From positions 1 to 43,403 of the IMG/VR virus record IMGVR_UViG_3300036781_000799: 43,403 nucleotides of DNA. The stretch is one strand, 5' to 3'. The stretch comes from a virus. Below, piece by piece: positions 1 through 5,427 of the stretch (within the stretch, counting starts at the first letter, position 1; each line of letters opens with the position of its first letter). The notes beneath the pieces were generated by a model that saw nothing but the letters and a program-made list of their open reading frames with translations, was not told where the DNA came from and searched no databases. A program made the translations under genes and the position numbers.

Positions 1-1239
1 TTAGGCAGTCCTGCGGCGCTGTTTGCTACCTTTTGCTACCACCTTGCGGACGGGTCGTCGTTTGGCCTTGCGCTCCTTTGCCCAAGCATGGAGCTTTGCG
101 CCAGCGTCCTGGACATTCTTCAGCGAAACGATGTTGTACCGCTCCAGCATGGATCGTGTCTCGTGACCGCTGATTAACATAGCTTGGGCTTCTGGGATTC
201 CGGCGTCTTGGATCATGACCCGCACCGCAGAGCGGCGCAAGTCGTGAAACAGGAGGTCCGCAGGAATCTCGCTAGGGCGAAGTCTGTGCGCTTCCGTCAC
301 GGCGTTAGTCCACGAACCCCGGAAGTCTTCGACGGGCGTACCTGGAAGGTTTCTCCGTCCCCCGTGGGAAAGCTCGGTGTCTTCGGCCATCCAAAAGAAC
401 AAGCGCTCCTGTTCCGGGTAGTTCTCGTCACGACAGGTTTTCTGGCGGGTCAAGTATTCTTCGACCGAACCCCAGAACGGAAGGTTGCGCTGGCTACCGT
501 TCTTCGACTCGGGAAGCCGGATAATCTTGTTCGTCCAGTCCACATGCGACCAGCGCATTGCAAGAATCTCTCCCAACCGGCAACCGGAATGAAAGGCGAT
601 CACGAACAGAGCTTGGATTGACCGGGGCAGGGCAGCCAAGATGTACTCGTGTGCATCGTACTCGATAAAGCCCAACCGCCGATTGTTCACCCGGACGATG
701 GGAATGTGGGGTACCTTGGCGACACGAGAGGGCGTCCGCTTCGTTTCGAGATACAGAGCCGCACGAATGTAGGCGAAGTGATTGTTGACGGTCGAATGAC
801 TGGCGCTTTCTTCCGTCTCTACGAGCCGGGTTCGGTAGCGTTCGAAATCGGTGGTCGTTAAAGATCCAACCTTGCGGGTCGCCTTTTCACCGTTTCCGAA
901 CTCCTTCGCCTTCCGAACTTTGTTGATGACTAGCTCGATGATGCGTGCTGACTTGTGACTGTTCTGTTTGACGTGCCGGGTGTAGTCGGTCAGCAGTTCA
1001 TCAAGTGTGACGTTCGCCTCTGTGGATGGCTCAAGCTCTCCCCGGTCAATGCGGCCTAAGAAGTTGTTGCGAACCTTTTTGAGATTCTTTAAGGCTTCCT
1101 GTTCGTCCGTCGTCTTCAGCGAACGAGTGAGGCGCTTTCCGTTGTGCATGATTGAGAACATCCACACGCCGGTATCCGACTTTTGATAGATGCTGCCTTC
1201 GCCCTTGGCCCTGTTCTTCGCTTCGTTGGTTGCTTCCAT
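1..1239 (-). CDS. int: Tyrosine recombinase (phage integrase)
   Basis: This 412-residue site-specific recombinase would integrate and excise the phage at an attachment site. The sequence shows an N-terminal arm-binding-like segment with a GSIY motif near residues 15-18, a core-binding SAM-like domain at about 75-170, and a C-terminal catalytic domain with the expected set: Arg221 in GCRLGE, Lys246, His332-x-x-Arg335 in HDLRR, His359 in SGHE and the nucleophile Tyr368 in ERY. The tail after residue 385 is very basic. The ATG start at 1237-1239 fits the complete domain order. The stop codon is the first three bases of the window, so the far side and any attachment site are not visible. The gene is transcribed away from the structural genes, as is usual for temperate phages. 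Confidence 0.96.
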   Translation of the reverse strand: MEATNEAKNRAKGEGSIYQKSDTGVWMFSIMHNGKRLTRSLKTTDEQEALKNLKKVRNNFLGRIDRGELEPSTEANVTLDELLTDYTRHVKQNSHKSARIIELVINKVRKAKEFGNGEKATRKVGSLTTTDFERYRTRLVETEESASHSTVNNHFAYIRAALYLETKRTPSRVAKVPHIPIVRVNNRRLGFIEYDAHEYILAALPRSIQALFVIAFHSGCRLGEILAMRWSHVDWTNKIIRLPESKNGSQRNLPFWGSVEEYLTRQKTCRDENYPEQERLFFWMAEDTELSHGGRRNLPGTPVEDFRGSWTNAVTEAHRLRPSEIPADLLFHDLRRSAVRVMIQDAGIPEAQAMLISGHETRSMLERYNIVSLKNVQDAGAKLHAWAKERKAKRRPVRKVVAKGSKQRRRTA

Positions 1240-1288
1240 GACTCAATGGTAGCAAATACATCCAGTGCGTTCAAGTAGGGGAATCGCC

Positions 1289-1561
1289 TTAGGGAGTCTT
1301 GCAGTAATGAACGGCATCATTCATTGCGGCGTCAATGTCCTCAACGTCAATGAAGAGTCGTGCCCCGATCTTTCGGGCGGGAAACACATTTGCTCTCAAC
1401 ATGCCCCTCACTCCGTCCGGGGTCGTTGAAAGGTAATCGGCGGCTTGCTCCAAGTTCAAATAGCGTGGAACAATCGCTGCCTTCAGATGTGGGTGAATCA
1501 ATGAAGCAAGACGAGGAGCAACCGCCTTTGCCAGTGCATCAATAAACGCTTCATCGAACAT
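1289..1561 (-). CDS. Excisionase-like small HTH DNA-binding protein
   Basis: This 90-residue protein lies 49 bp upstream of the integrase in the same orientation and is probably co-transcribed with it. Residues about 33-80 read like the winged-helix domain of the excisionase/MerR type: YLNLEQAADYLSTTPDGV (first helix and turn), then a short wing with ARKIGARLFID and a final acidic helix. Such proteins bend DNA at attachment sites or bind operators. Position next to int makes a directionality factor the natural guess, but an ordinary repressor is possible. The start ATG lies at 1559-1561. On the minus strand a purine-rich stretch resembling a ribosome binding site lies about 14 nt upstream, a rather long spacing. 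Confidence 0.7.
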   Translation of the reverse strand: MFDEAFIDALAKAVAPRLASLIHPHLKAAIVPRYLNLEQAADYLSTTPDGVRGMLRANVFPARKIGARLFIDVEDIDAAMNDAVHYCKTP

Positions 1562-1722
1562 TGCGTGTGCATCAACCTCACCTTTCCTATCGCAGTTCCG
1601 GCAACGGTGTTGATCGGCTTAAGACCTTATACCCCTGTCGCCTCCTTCGAAGCGTGCTAAGAGCGGATGGCGTTACAGTCCACTCCCCCGGCTCCGATAG
1701 AAAGGGTGAAAGGGAAGCAACA

Positions 1723-1992
1723 ATGTACAACGAACGAGTAGCAAGCTGGTATCACGGAGATGGCGATTTCCATTTTCTGGTGGTGGGATCAAACAATTTC
1801 GCATACGCCAGCGGAAAGACCGAAGAAGAAGCCATACAGGAAGCATTAGATGTTTGGGCAAAAGAGGGAGAGTACGGGGACCCGGAAAGCGATTATAGAC
1901 CAGACCCGCCGACGTTCCTCTATGTCTACAAGGCAGCGGTGGTCGGGCGGGTTTATCCGACTGCGGAGGATCGGAAGGAGTCCGGGTATTGA
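1723..1992 (+). CDS. Small acidic hypothetical protein
   Basis: An open frame begins at 1561, but I place the start at the ATG at 1723 because AGGGA lies 8 nt before it and upstream residues look non-coding. The product is 89 residues, beginning MYNERVASW. It is acidic, with a conserved-looking core (FLVVGSNNFAYASGKTEEEA) that suggests a small mixed alpha/beta fold: a beta hairpin followed by an amphipathic helix, as in HicB-like partial RNase H folds. That resemblance is only an impression, and the catalytic or partner features of HicB are not evident. The gene is divergent from the excisionase-like gene, so the 160 bp between them should contain the regulatory region of both. Function unknown. 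Confidence 0.55.
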   Translation: MYNERVASWYHGDGDFHFLVVGSNNFAYASGKTEEEAIQEALDVWAKEGEYGDPESDYRPDPPTFLYVYKAAVVGRVYPTAEDRKESGY

Positions 1993-1995
1993 GAG

Positions 1996-2196
1996 ATGCA
2001 ACGCAACGACATAATCACGATGCCCAACAGGGAGCGCTTTCGACGGGTGGCGCTCATTCACATCAACAGCGGCGTCTTCAAAGGTCAAACCGGATGGCTC
2101 CTCCAAGCCACCGTCAACCCCCGTCAGCCGGAATGCGGGTCCACCATCGAGGTTGATGGCTTCATTGTGAATCTACCCCCGGATGCCTTCAACTAA
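1996..2196 (+). CDS. Small hypothetical protein, possibly KOW-like
   Basis: This 66-residue frame starts 3 bp after the stop of the preceding gene, so translation is probably coupled. A second ATG lies at residue 9 (2020). The segment HINSGVFKGQTGWLLQA has the glycine and hydrophobic spacing of a KOW motif or other small beta-barrel, which often bind nucleic acid or ribosomal components; this is only a weak suggestion. No cysteine cluster, signal peptide or membrane segment is visible except one isolated Cys. It is the last protein gene before the structured non-coding stretch. Confidence 0.5.
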   Translation: MQRNDIITMPNRERFRRVALIHINSGVFKGQTGWLLQATVNPRQPECGSTIEVDGFIVNLPPDAFN

Positions 2197-2205
2197 ACCG
2201 GGTGG

Positions 2206-2224
2206 TTGTTGTTGTCAACAACAA
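2206..2224. promoter_or_regulatory. Palindrome, 9-bp arms with central T (operator candidate)
   Basis: The sequence is TTGTTGTTG-T-CAACAACAA, a perfect inverted repeat with an odd centre. It lies 43 bp upstream of a TTGACA box. A second T-centred palindrome follows at 2241-2255. Both have the form GTT...G-T-C...AAC and their centres are 33 bp apart, about three helical turns, as expected for paired operator sites. The bound regulator is unknown. Confidence 0.5.
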
Positions 2225-2240
2225 TTCCAAAACGGAACGT

Positions 2241-2255
2241 GTTCACGTCGTGAAC
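2241..2255. promoter_or_regulatory. Palindrome, 7-bp arms with central T (second operator candidate)
   Basis: The sequence GTTCACG-T-CGTGAAC is a perfect inverted repeat around a central T. It ends 11 bp before a TTGACA box, so a bound protein could either block or recruit RNA polymerase. It shares the GTT...GTC...AAC skeleton with the palindrome at 2206-2224. Confidence 0.5.
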
Positions 2256-2266
2256 GGCTCCGCACG

Positions 2267-2297
2267 TTGACAAAATAGAAAACCGTGGAATGATAAA
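2267..2297 (+). promoter_or_regulatory. Sigma-70-like promoter candidate for the structured RNA
   Basis: A perfect -35 box TTGACA (2267-2272) is followed after 19 bp by GATAAA (2292-2297), a 4/6 match to TATAAT. The spacer is long, so the assignment is moderate. The overlapping ATAAATG at 2293-2299 also resembles the TAAATA motif with one mismatch. Either reading would start a transcript near 2304, at the beginning of the folded region. Confidence 0.4.
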
Positions 2298-2299
2298 TG

Positions 2300-2785
2300 A
2301 GTACTTGAAGCTCGTTCAGTTCGCCAATGTGGACCCGGTGATAACGACCACATGAACGAATGGCAGACCGAGGTTTTCAAACCATAGCAGCATCGTGCTA
2401 GATGGCAACTGACAAACGGTGTGAAGTCCAGAGGGCGACATAAGAGCCGCTGGCAAGATGGGTTGGAAACAACCCCGGCTTGTATATCCGTGTCGAACCA
2501 CGGTGGTCAAAGTCGTTAGCGTTAACCTACAGCGGTCGGAAACCATCAGAACCCGATTAGCCTAACCCGTCGAAAGACGGTACCCGACACCTGGAGAGGA
2601 ACAAGCGGGCGGTTAGTATACCGGGCAGCCAACGGGTGAGACTACAGCTAATCCCGATTCCGAATGATGGAAACGGTAGCGAGTTCTTGACGGCATCCAA
2701 TCACGTCTTGTACTCGCTTTCCCTTAAACCGATGAGATGGATGAAAACAGATTCCAGTTGGCGGCCTTAAGCCGCCAACTGATTT
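2300..2785 (+). ncRNA. Large structured non-coding RNA candidate
   Basis: No plausible protein gene occupies this stretch. On the plus strand it can form many stems: 2313-2317 with 2354-2358 enclosing 2327-2332 with 2348-2353; 2385-2389 with 2396-2400; 2445-2449 with 2476-2480 enclosing the perfect GGTTG-GAAA-CAACC hairpin (2461-2474); 2488-2492 with 2499-2503; 2555-2561 with 2647-2653 (7 bp) enclosing 2562-2566 with 2612-2616 and the perfect CCGTC-GAAA-GACGG hairpin (2567-2580); 2669-2673 plus 2679-2684 with 2712-2722; and a final 11-bp hairpin at 2755-2781. GAAA tetraloops appear as such only on the plus strand, which fixes the likely orientation. It could be a free RNA of the large phage type (GOLLD or ROOL classes are examples), a long leader for the sigma gene, or a ribozyme. 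I recognise no family signature. Confidence 0.55.
2755..2781 (+). terminator. Strong 11-bp hairpin without T-tract
   Basis: CAGTTGGCGGC pairs perfectly with GCCGCCAACTG around the loop CTTAA. No run of T follows on either strand, so it is not a canonical intrinsic terminator. It closes the structured region and lies 39 bp before the sigma gene; it could be the 3' end of the RNA, a processing site or an attenuator-like element. Confidence 0.4.
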
Positions 2786-2808
2786 CATGAACCTCATTGC
2801 ATGACCGC

Positions 2809-2814
2809 TAAATG
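2809..2814 (+). promoter_or_regulatory. One-mismatch late-promoter-like element before the sigma gene
   Basis: TAAATG ends exactly 5 nt before the sigma gene's ATG at 2820, the same geometry as the perfect TAAATA elements. If functional, it would allow the phage sigma factor to boost its own late synthesis from a leaderless mRNA. Confidence 0.4.
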
Positions 2815-2819
2815 TTGGC

Positions 2820-3368
2820 ATGAGTCCCACTCAAAGCCATCATTACATTGACAACCCCGCATTGACCAAGATCCTAACCGAATGGTCGCAAGCTCGAAAG
2901 CACGCCATTCAAACCAAGCAACCGGTTCCGCCCATCCCCGACCAAGTAGCGGAAGCGGCTTTATTGATCGCAACGAAGCTATCACGCAAAGGAAACTTTC
3001 TCTCCTACACCTATCGTGATGACATGATCGGCGATGGACTCATGGCCGTGACCTTGTACGTGAAAAACTTCGATGCAACCAAGTGCCGGGTTGGTGGCGC
3101 TTTTGCCTATTTGTCCCAGATCGTTCACAGTGCCTTCCTGCGACGGATCGCCAGCGAACAAAAAGCCGCCTATACCCGTGCAAAGTTTATTGAGCACGTT
3201 AAAGGGTTCGACCATCAAGACGGCGACGAAGGGCATTACGTCAACACTCTGCAACAACATTTCATTGAGACCGGAGCCGAAGTCATTACCAGCTACGAAG
3301 AACGGTTGAAGCGCAAACGGGAACAAGCCAAGGAAGCCATTGCCAGACGAGCGGAGCTTGCCGCATAG
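2820..3368 (+). CDS. T4 gp55-like late sigma factor
   Basis: The 182-residue protein matches my recollection of the T4 late sigma factor gp55 (185 residues) over most of its length. Shared features in order are an N-terminal Y-x-x-N-x-x-L (Tyr9, Asn12, Leu15); the block LSRKGNF...YT...MIGDG at about 54-73, corresponding to LSKRFNF...YT...MIADG; NFD at 83-85; AY-x-x-Q at 96-100; and AFLRRI at 105-110, then a basic stretch. These correspond to sigma region 2, which binds the RNA polymerase clamp and the -10 DNA. gp55 family members recognise TATAAATA without a -35 box. The T4 C-terminal sliding-clamp-binding tail (hydrophobic plus acidic) is not seen; the end here is a charged helix. The matching DNA motif occurs before many structural genes, which strongly supports the call. 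Confidence 0.88.
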   Translation: MSPTQSHHYIDNPALTKILTEWSQARKHAIQTKQPVPPIPDQVAEAALLIATKLSRKGNFLSYTYRDDMIGDGLMAVTLYVKNFDATKCRVGGAFAYLSQIVHSAFLRRIASEQKAAYTRAKFIEHVKGFDHQDGDEGHYVNTLQQHFIETGAEVITSYEERLKRKREQAKEAIARRAELAA

Positions 3369-3398
3369 CTTCCTGTCTTGCGACAGCAAGCGGGATAG

Positions 3399-3405
3399 CT
3401 AAATA
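3399..3405 (+). promoter_or_regulatory. gp55-type late promoter (CTAAATA) for a small RNA
   Basis: CTAAATAC stands 30 bp after the sigma gene. With T4 geometry the start would be about 3411. There is no sizeable protein gene between it and the terminator at 3457-3501, so it would produce a transcript of about 90 nt. Confidence 0.6.
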
Positions 3406-3410
3406 CCCAC

Positions 3411-3501
3411 ATATTGCACAATGGACGCCACGGCTTCTCCTCGGTGTCCAATCCTCGCCCGGTGGTGAATCACTCGTTCACTCACCGGGCTTTCCTTTTT
3501 T
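3411..3501 (+). ncRNA. Putative late small RNA with two hairpins
   Basis: The predicted transcript runs from the late promoter to a strong terminator. Its 5' half forms a stem between TGGACGCC (3422-3429) and GGTGTCCA (3443-3450) with one G-T pair; the 3' half is the terminator hairpin. The only open frame is a 15-codon one from 3421 with no ribosome binding site. A late phage sRNA, or the remains of a leader, is the simplest reading. Function unknown. Confidence 0.45.
3457..3501 (+). terminator. Intrinsic terminator
   Basis: GCCCGGTG (3457-3464) pairs with CACCGGGC (3483-3490), and the stem continues inside with GTGAA against TTCAC past one bulged T. It is followed directly by TTTCCTTTTTT. 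This is the clearest Rho-independent terminator in the window and separates the sigma/sRNA unit from the next genes. Confidence 0.85.
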
Positions 3502-3511
3502 GCCTCCTACA

Positions 3512-3517
3512 TAGATA
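3512..3517 (+). promoter_or_regulatory. One-mismatch late-promoter-like element (TAGATA)
   Basis: ATAGATATCCGC precedes the ATG at 3523 with the same 5-nt gap as the perfect TAAATA sites, and it follows a terminator, so a new promoter is needed here. Confidence 0.4.
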
Positions 3518-3522
3518 TCCGC

Positions 3523-3795
3523 ATGTTAGCCGTACCGCAACCACTTCCCGAACTCATTGAGAGCGTCCTATCGTCGCTCCCACCAGCGCAACGGGCCGTC
3601 GTCGAAATCTCAATGCTCGATACGTACCCACGGGTCCGGGTGCTTTGTCCGATGTGTGACCGGATACACCTGTATGCGACAAAGGGCGGGTGTGACGCAT
3701 TCAAAACGACCCTTGCGGACGGTCAACAGCGCATCAAAGAAATCTTGAAGGCTCGGGGCGTTGTCAGTGTTGACGACGTGATGACGGCGGGTTAG
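3523..3795 (+). CDS. Hypothetical protein with CPMC motif
   Basis: The product has 90 residues. A CPMC pair at about residues 42-45 followed by a His and a further Cys at about 56 (GGCDAF) could form part of a small zinc site. The C-terminal third is a charged helix. The N-terminus (about residues 8-25) resembles an amphipathic helix. No ribosome binding site is visible, but the TAGATA element 5 nt upstream fits a leaderless start. The gene converges with the minus-strand gene 3792-4247 and their ends overlap by 4 bases. I do not recognise the family. Confidence 0.6.
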   Translation: MLAVPQPLPELIESVLSSLPPAQRAVVEISMLDTYPRVRVLCPMCDRIHLYATKGGCDAFKTTLADGQQRIKEILKARGVVSVDDVMTAG

Positions 3796-4247
3796 CTCGG
3801 GTCCGTGTTTGGGTTCGGTTCCGGCTCCGCTGTGTCCGCACCCGTAATAGGAATCGTCCGTGCAGCGGCTACGGATCGCATCCTATCAAGATCGGCCTGA
3901 CCTTCCGGCGTGCCTCCGTTAGTGGCGGCTGTGGGCGCTGTCGCTTCCGCATACTGCACCACTGCGGTTCCCTGAACGCCTATGGTGATGTCATCCTGTC
4001 CCGGACCAGTAAACGTAATGTATGTCACCCCGTCTTTGTCTTCCTTGACGACGGCGTTATGAAACCCGCCGATTACACAAACCATGCTGCCCGAATCGTG
4101 CTCGTTGTCTTTCCCGTGGCGTCCGTCAGAAATGAAGATTTCTGGATGACTTCCGAATCGCTCGTGCAGTTCGACCTGCTTGTAAAACTTCTCAAGAGAA
4201 ACGCTGGCATGTCCGGTCAGGTACTCTCCGTTCTTAACTCGTCTCAT
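3792..4247 (-). CDS. Minus-strand hypothetical cargo protein
   Basis: This 151-residue frame runs against its neighbours. Residues about 1-95 look like a compact beta-rich domain (KFYKQVELHERFG, MVCVIGGFHNAVV, GVTYITFTGPG); the last 50 residues are low-complexity, rich in Ala, Thr, Pro and Glu, probably disordered. The orientation opposite to the module suggests an inserted accessory gene (moron). The ATG at 4245-4247 shares one base with a possible divergent TTG start at 4247, so at most one of these two starts is likely to be exact. Family and function unknown. Confidence 0.55.
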   Translation of the reverse strand: MRRVKNGEYLTGHASVSLEKFYKQVELHERFGSHPEIFISDGRHGKDNEHDSGSMVCVIGGFHNAVVKEDKDGVTYITFTGPGQDDITIGVQGTAVVQYAEATAPTAATNGGTPEGQADLDRMRSVAAARTIPITGADTAEPEPNPNTDPS

Positions 4248-4525
4248 TGAATACTCACTTTCATTTCAATCTCAGTGACGGCTTGCGTTTGGTCGTCCTC
4301 TATAACAACGAGTCACCGGACCACGGGAAGCAATGGAAACGCACCATTGCGCTTGTGAGAGCGAGAAGGTTGAGGCTTGCTCCCGTGGGCTTCATTCAGT
4401 GCGTTTCCGATGACGATATTATCATTCTGCTTTCGACAAATCCAATTACTAATGTCAATACTAATGGGGCGAAGAAAGCCATATTGGGCTATTTGACAAG
4501 TAGATCAGATGCCATCTCTAGATGA
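4247..4525 (+). CDS. Possible small hypothetical protein (TTG start)
   Basis: The frame codes 92 residues from a TTG; no ATG lies further inside, and there is no ribosome binding site because the upstream sequence is the antisense of another gene. Codon use looks plausible, with hydrophobic and basic blocks, but no motif is recognisable. The C-terminus reads into the palindromic element at 4507-4530. It could be a spurious frame occupying what is really the promoter region of the minus-strand gene. Confidence 0.3.
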   Translation: MNTHFHFNLSDGLRLVVLYNNESPDHGKQWKRTIALVRARRLRLAPVGFIQCVSDDDIIILLSTNPITNVNTNGAKKAILGYLTSRSDAISR

Positions 4526-4530
4526 CATCT
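4507..4530. promoter_or_regulatory. Tandem palindromes AGATG-N-CATCT (operator candidate)
   Basis: AGATGCCATCT (4507-4517) and AGATGACATCT (4520-4530) are two 11-bp inverted repeats with centres 13 bp apart. A further half-site AGATG follows at 4535. They lie immediately upstream of the HTH gene at 4556, so autoregulation is a reasonable guess. Confidence 0.45.
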
Positions 4531-4555
4531 CAAAAGATGCGGTCTATCTACTGAC

Positions 4556-4870
4556 ATGACATTTGCAATCATGCAGGTTAGGCGGGGCCAAACTGTGAAC
4601 GTTGACCCGCCCGAACCCGAACTACAACCGCAACCAACCCCGGTCAAGATCGAAGGAACTCTAGAGAAATCGTCACGGCCCAAAGCCCGACTGATTCAAA
4701 ATGAACTTGCCTATGCGCTCCCCGATGTTGCTCGTTGGCTCAATGTAGATGCCACCCTTTTGCATCGGCGGGTCAAGTCTGGCGAATTGAAAGCATTCGT
4801 ACCGGTGTCTTTCAAAAGCCGTCTGTACATTCGTGAAGCTGACCTTGCGGCGTCTCTCAACAGACAATGA
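4556..4870 (+). CDS. HTH DNA-binding protein, excisionase/MerR-like
   Basis: The 104-residue product has a proline- and glutamate-rich linker at 18-40 and a C-terminal winged-helix-like domain at about 52-103: YALPDVARWLNVDATLLHRR (helix-turn-helix), VKSGEL, then the wing SRLYIREADL. This is the layout of small excisionases and phage regulators. The palindromes at 4507-4530 just upstream could be its binding site. A second ATG lies at residue 6. The stop overlaps the next start (ATGA), indicating translational coupling with the endonuclease VII-like gene. Confidence 0.65.
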   Translation: MTFAIMQVRRGQTVNVDPPEPELQPQPTPVKIEGTLEKSSRPKARLIQNELAYALPDVARWLNVDATLLHRRVKSGELKAFVPVSFKSRLYIREADLAASLNRQ

Positions 4871-5427
4871 GAGCGACTTACACCGGCAAAGCCTGTTACA
4901 AGTGCGGCAACACGGAACGCTATCAATCCGATTGGAAGTGTGTGTACTGCGTCACGCATCCTTCACCCGAACAGAAAGCCCGCAACCGTCAAGCCGTCAA
5001 ACGATACCTAGCGTCCGCCAAAGGGAAAGATATGTTGGACCGTTGGAAGGAATCCGACACCGGCAAGCAATCGGCACGTGACCGGCAAGCCCGGTACAAA
5101 GCCAAGAGCGACGGAAAGAAGAGACGATACAACCACGTCGTCAGAAAGTACGGACTGACACCCGGTCAATACGAAGCTCTCTTGCAATCACAATGCGGCA
5201 AGTGTGCTCTATGCCAGCAAGACATGGGGCTTGATGTTTGTGTTGAGCACGACCATACAACCGGTGTGGTCCGTGGTTTGACACATCGGCGTTGCAATTC
5301 GATCATGGGTCTTGCCGGTGACAATGCCGAACTGTTAATGATGGCGGTTCGATACCTGAACGGCAACACACGGGGCGGAATCCGCATACGTGGGTCAAGC
5401 GTGTCCTTAGGCACGGCTACACCCTAA
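4867..5427 (+). CDS. Recombination endonuclease VII-like HNH nuclease
   Basis: The 186-residue protein ends in a recognisable endonuclease VII domain: YGLTPGQYEALL (95-106), a Cys pair at 113 and 116, VEHDH (126-130) with the HNH-type His-Asp-His catalytic core, then RGLTHRRCN (136-144), where Cys143 and probably His140 complete the zinc site, a position that is usually Cys. Before it comes a basic linker and an N-terminal zinc ribbon with CYKC (10-13) and CVYC (25-28). Family members such as T4 gp49 cut Holliday junctions and branched DNA, clearing replicating phage DNA before packaging. Location shortly before the packaging genes fits that role. Confidence 0.85.
   Translation: MRATYTGKACYKCGNTERYQSDWKCVYCVTHPSPEQKARNRQAVKRYLASAKGKDMLDRWKESDTGKQSARDRQARYKAKSDGKKRRYNHVVRKYGLTPGQYEALLQSQCGKCALCQQDMGLDVCVEHDHTTGVVRGLTHRRCNSIMGLAGDNAELLMMAVRYLNGNTRGGIRIRGSSVSLGTATP

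Noticed and set aside
184-861. Plus-strand open frames opposite the integrase
   Set aside because: They are antisense shadows of the integrase, which has all catalytic residues; no ribosome binding sites or domains.
2300-2785. Group I or group II intron, tmRNA or RNase P RNA
   Set aside because: No conserved core of these families, no split gene around it and no domain V-like hairpin could be seen; left as an unassigned structured RNA.
2316-2985. Minus-strand frames across the structured region
   Set aside because: Short, without starts or motifs, and incompatible with the plus-strand GNRA hairpins and the sigma gene.
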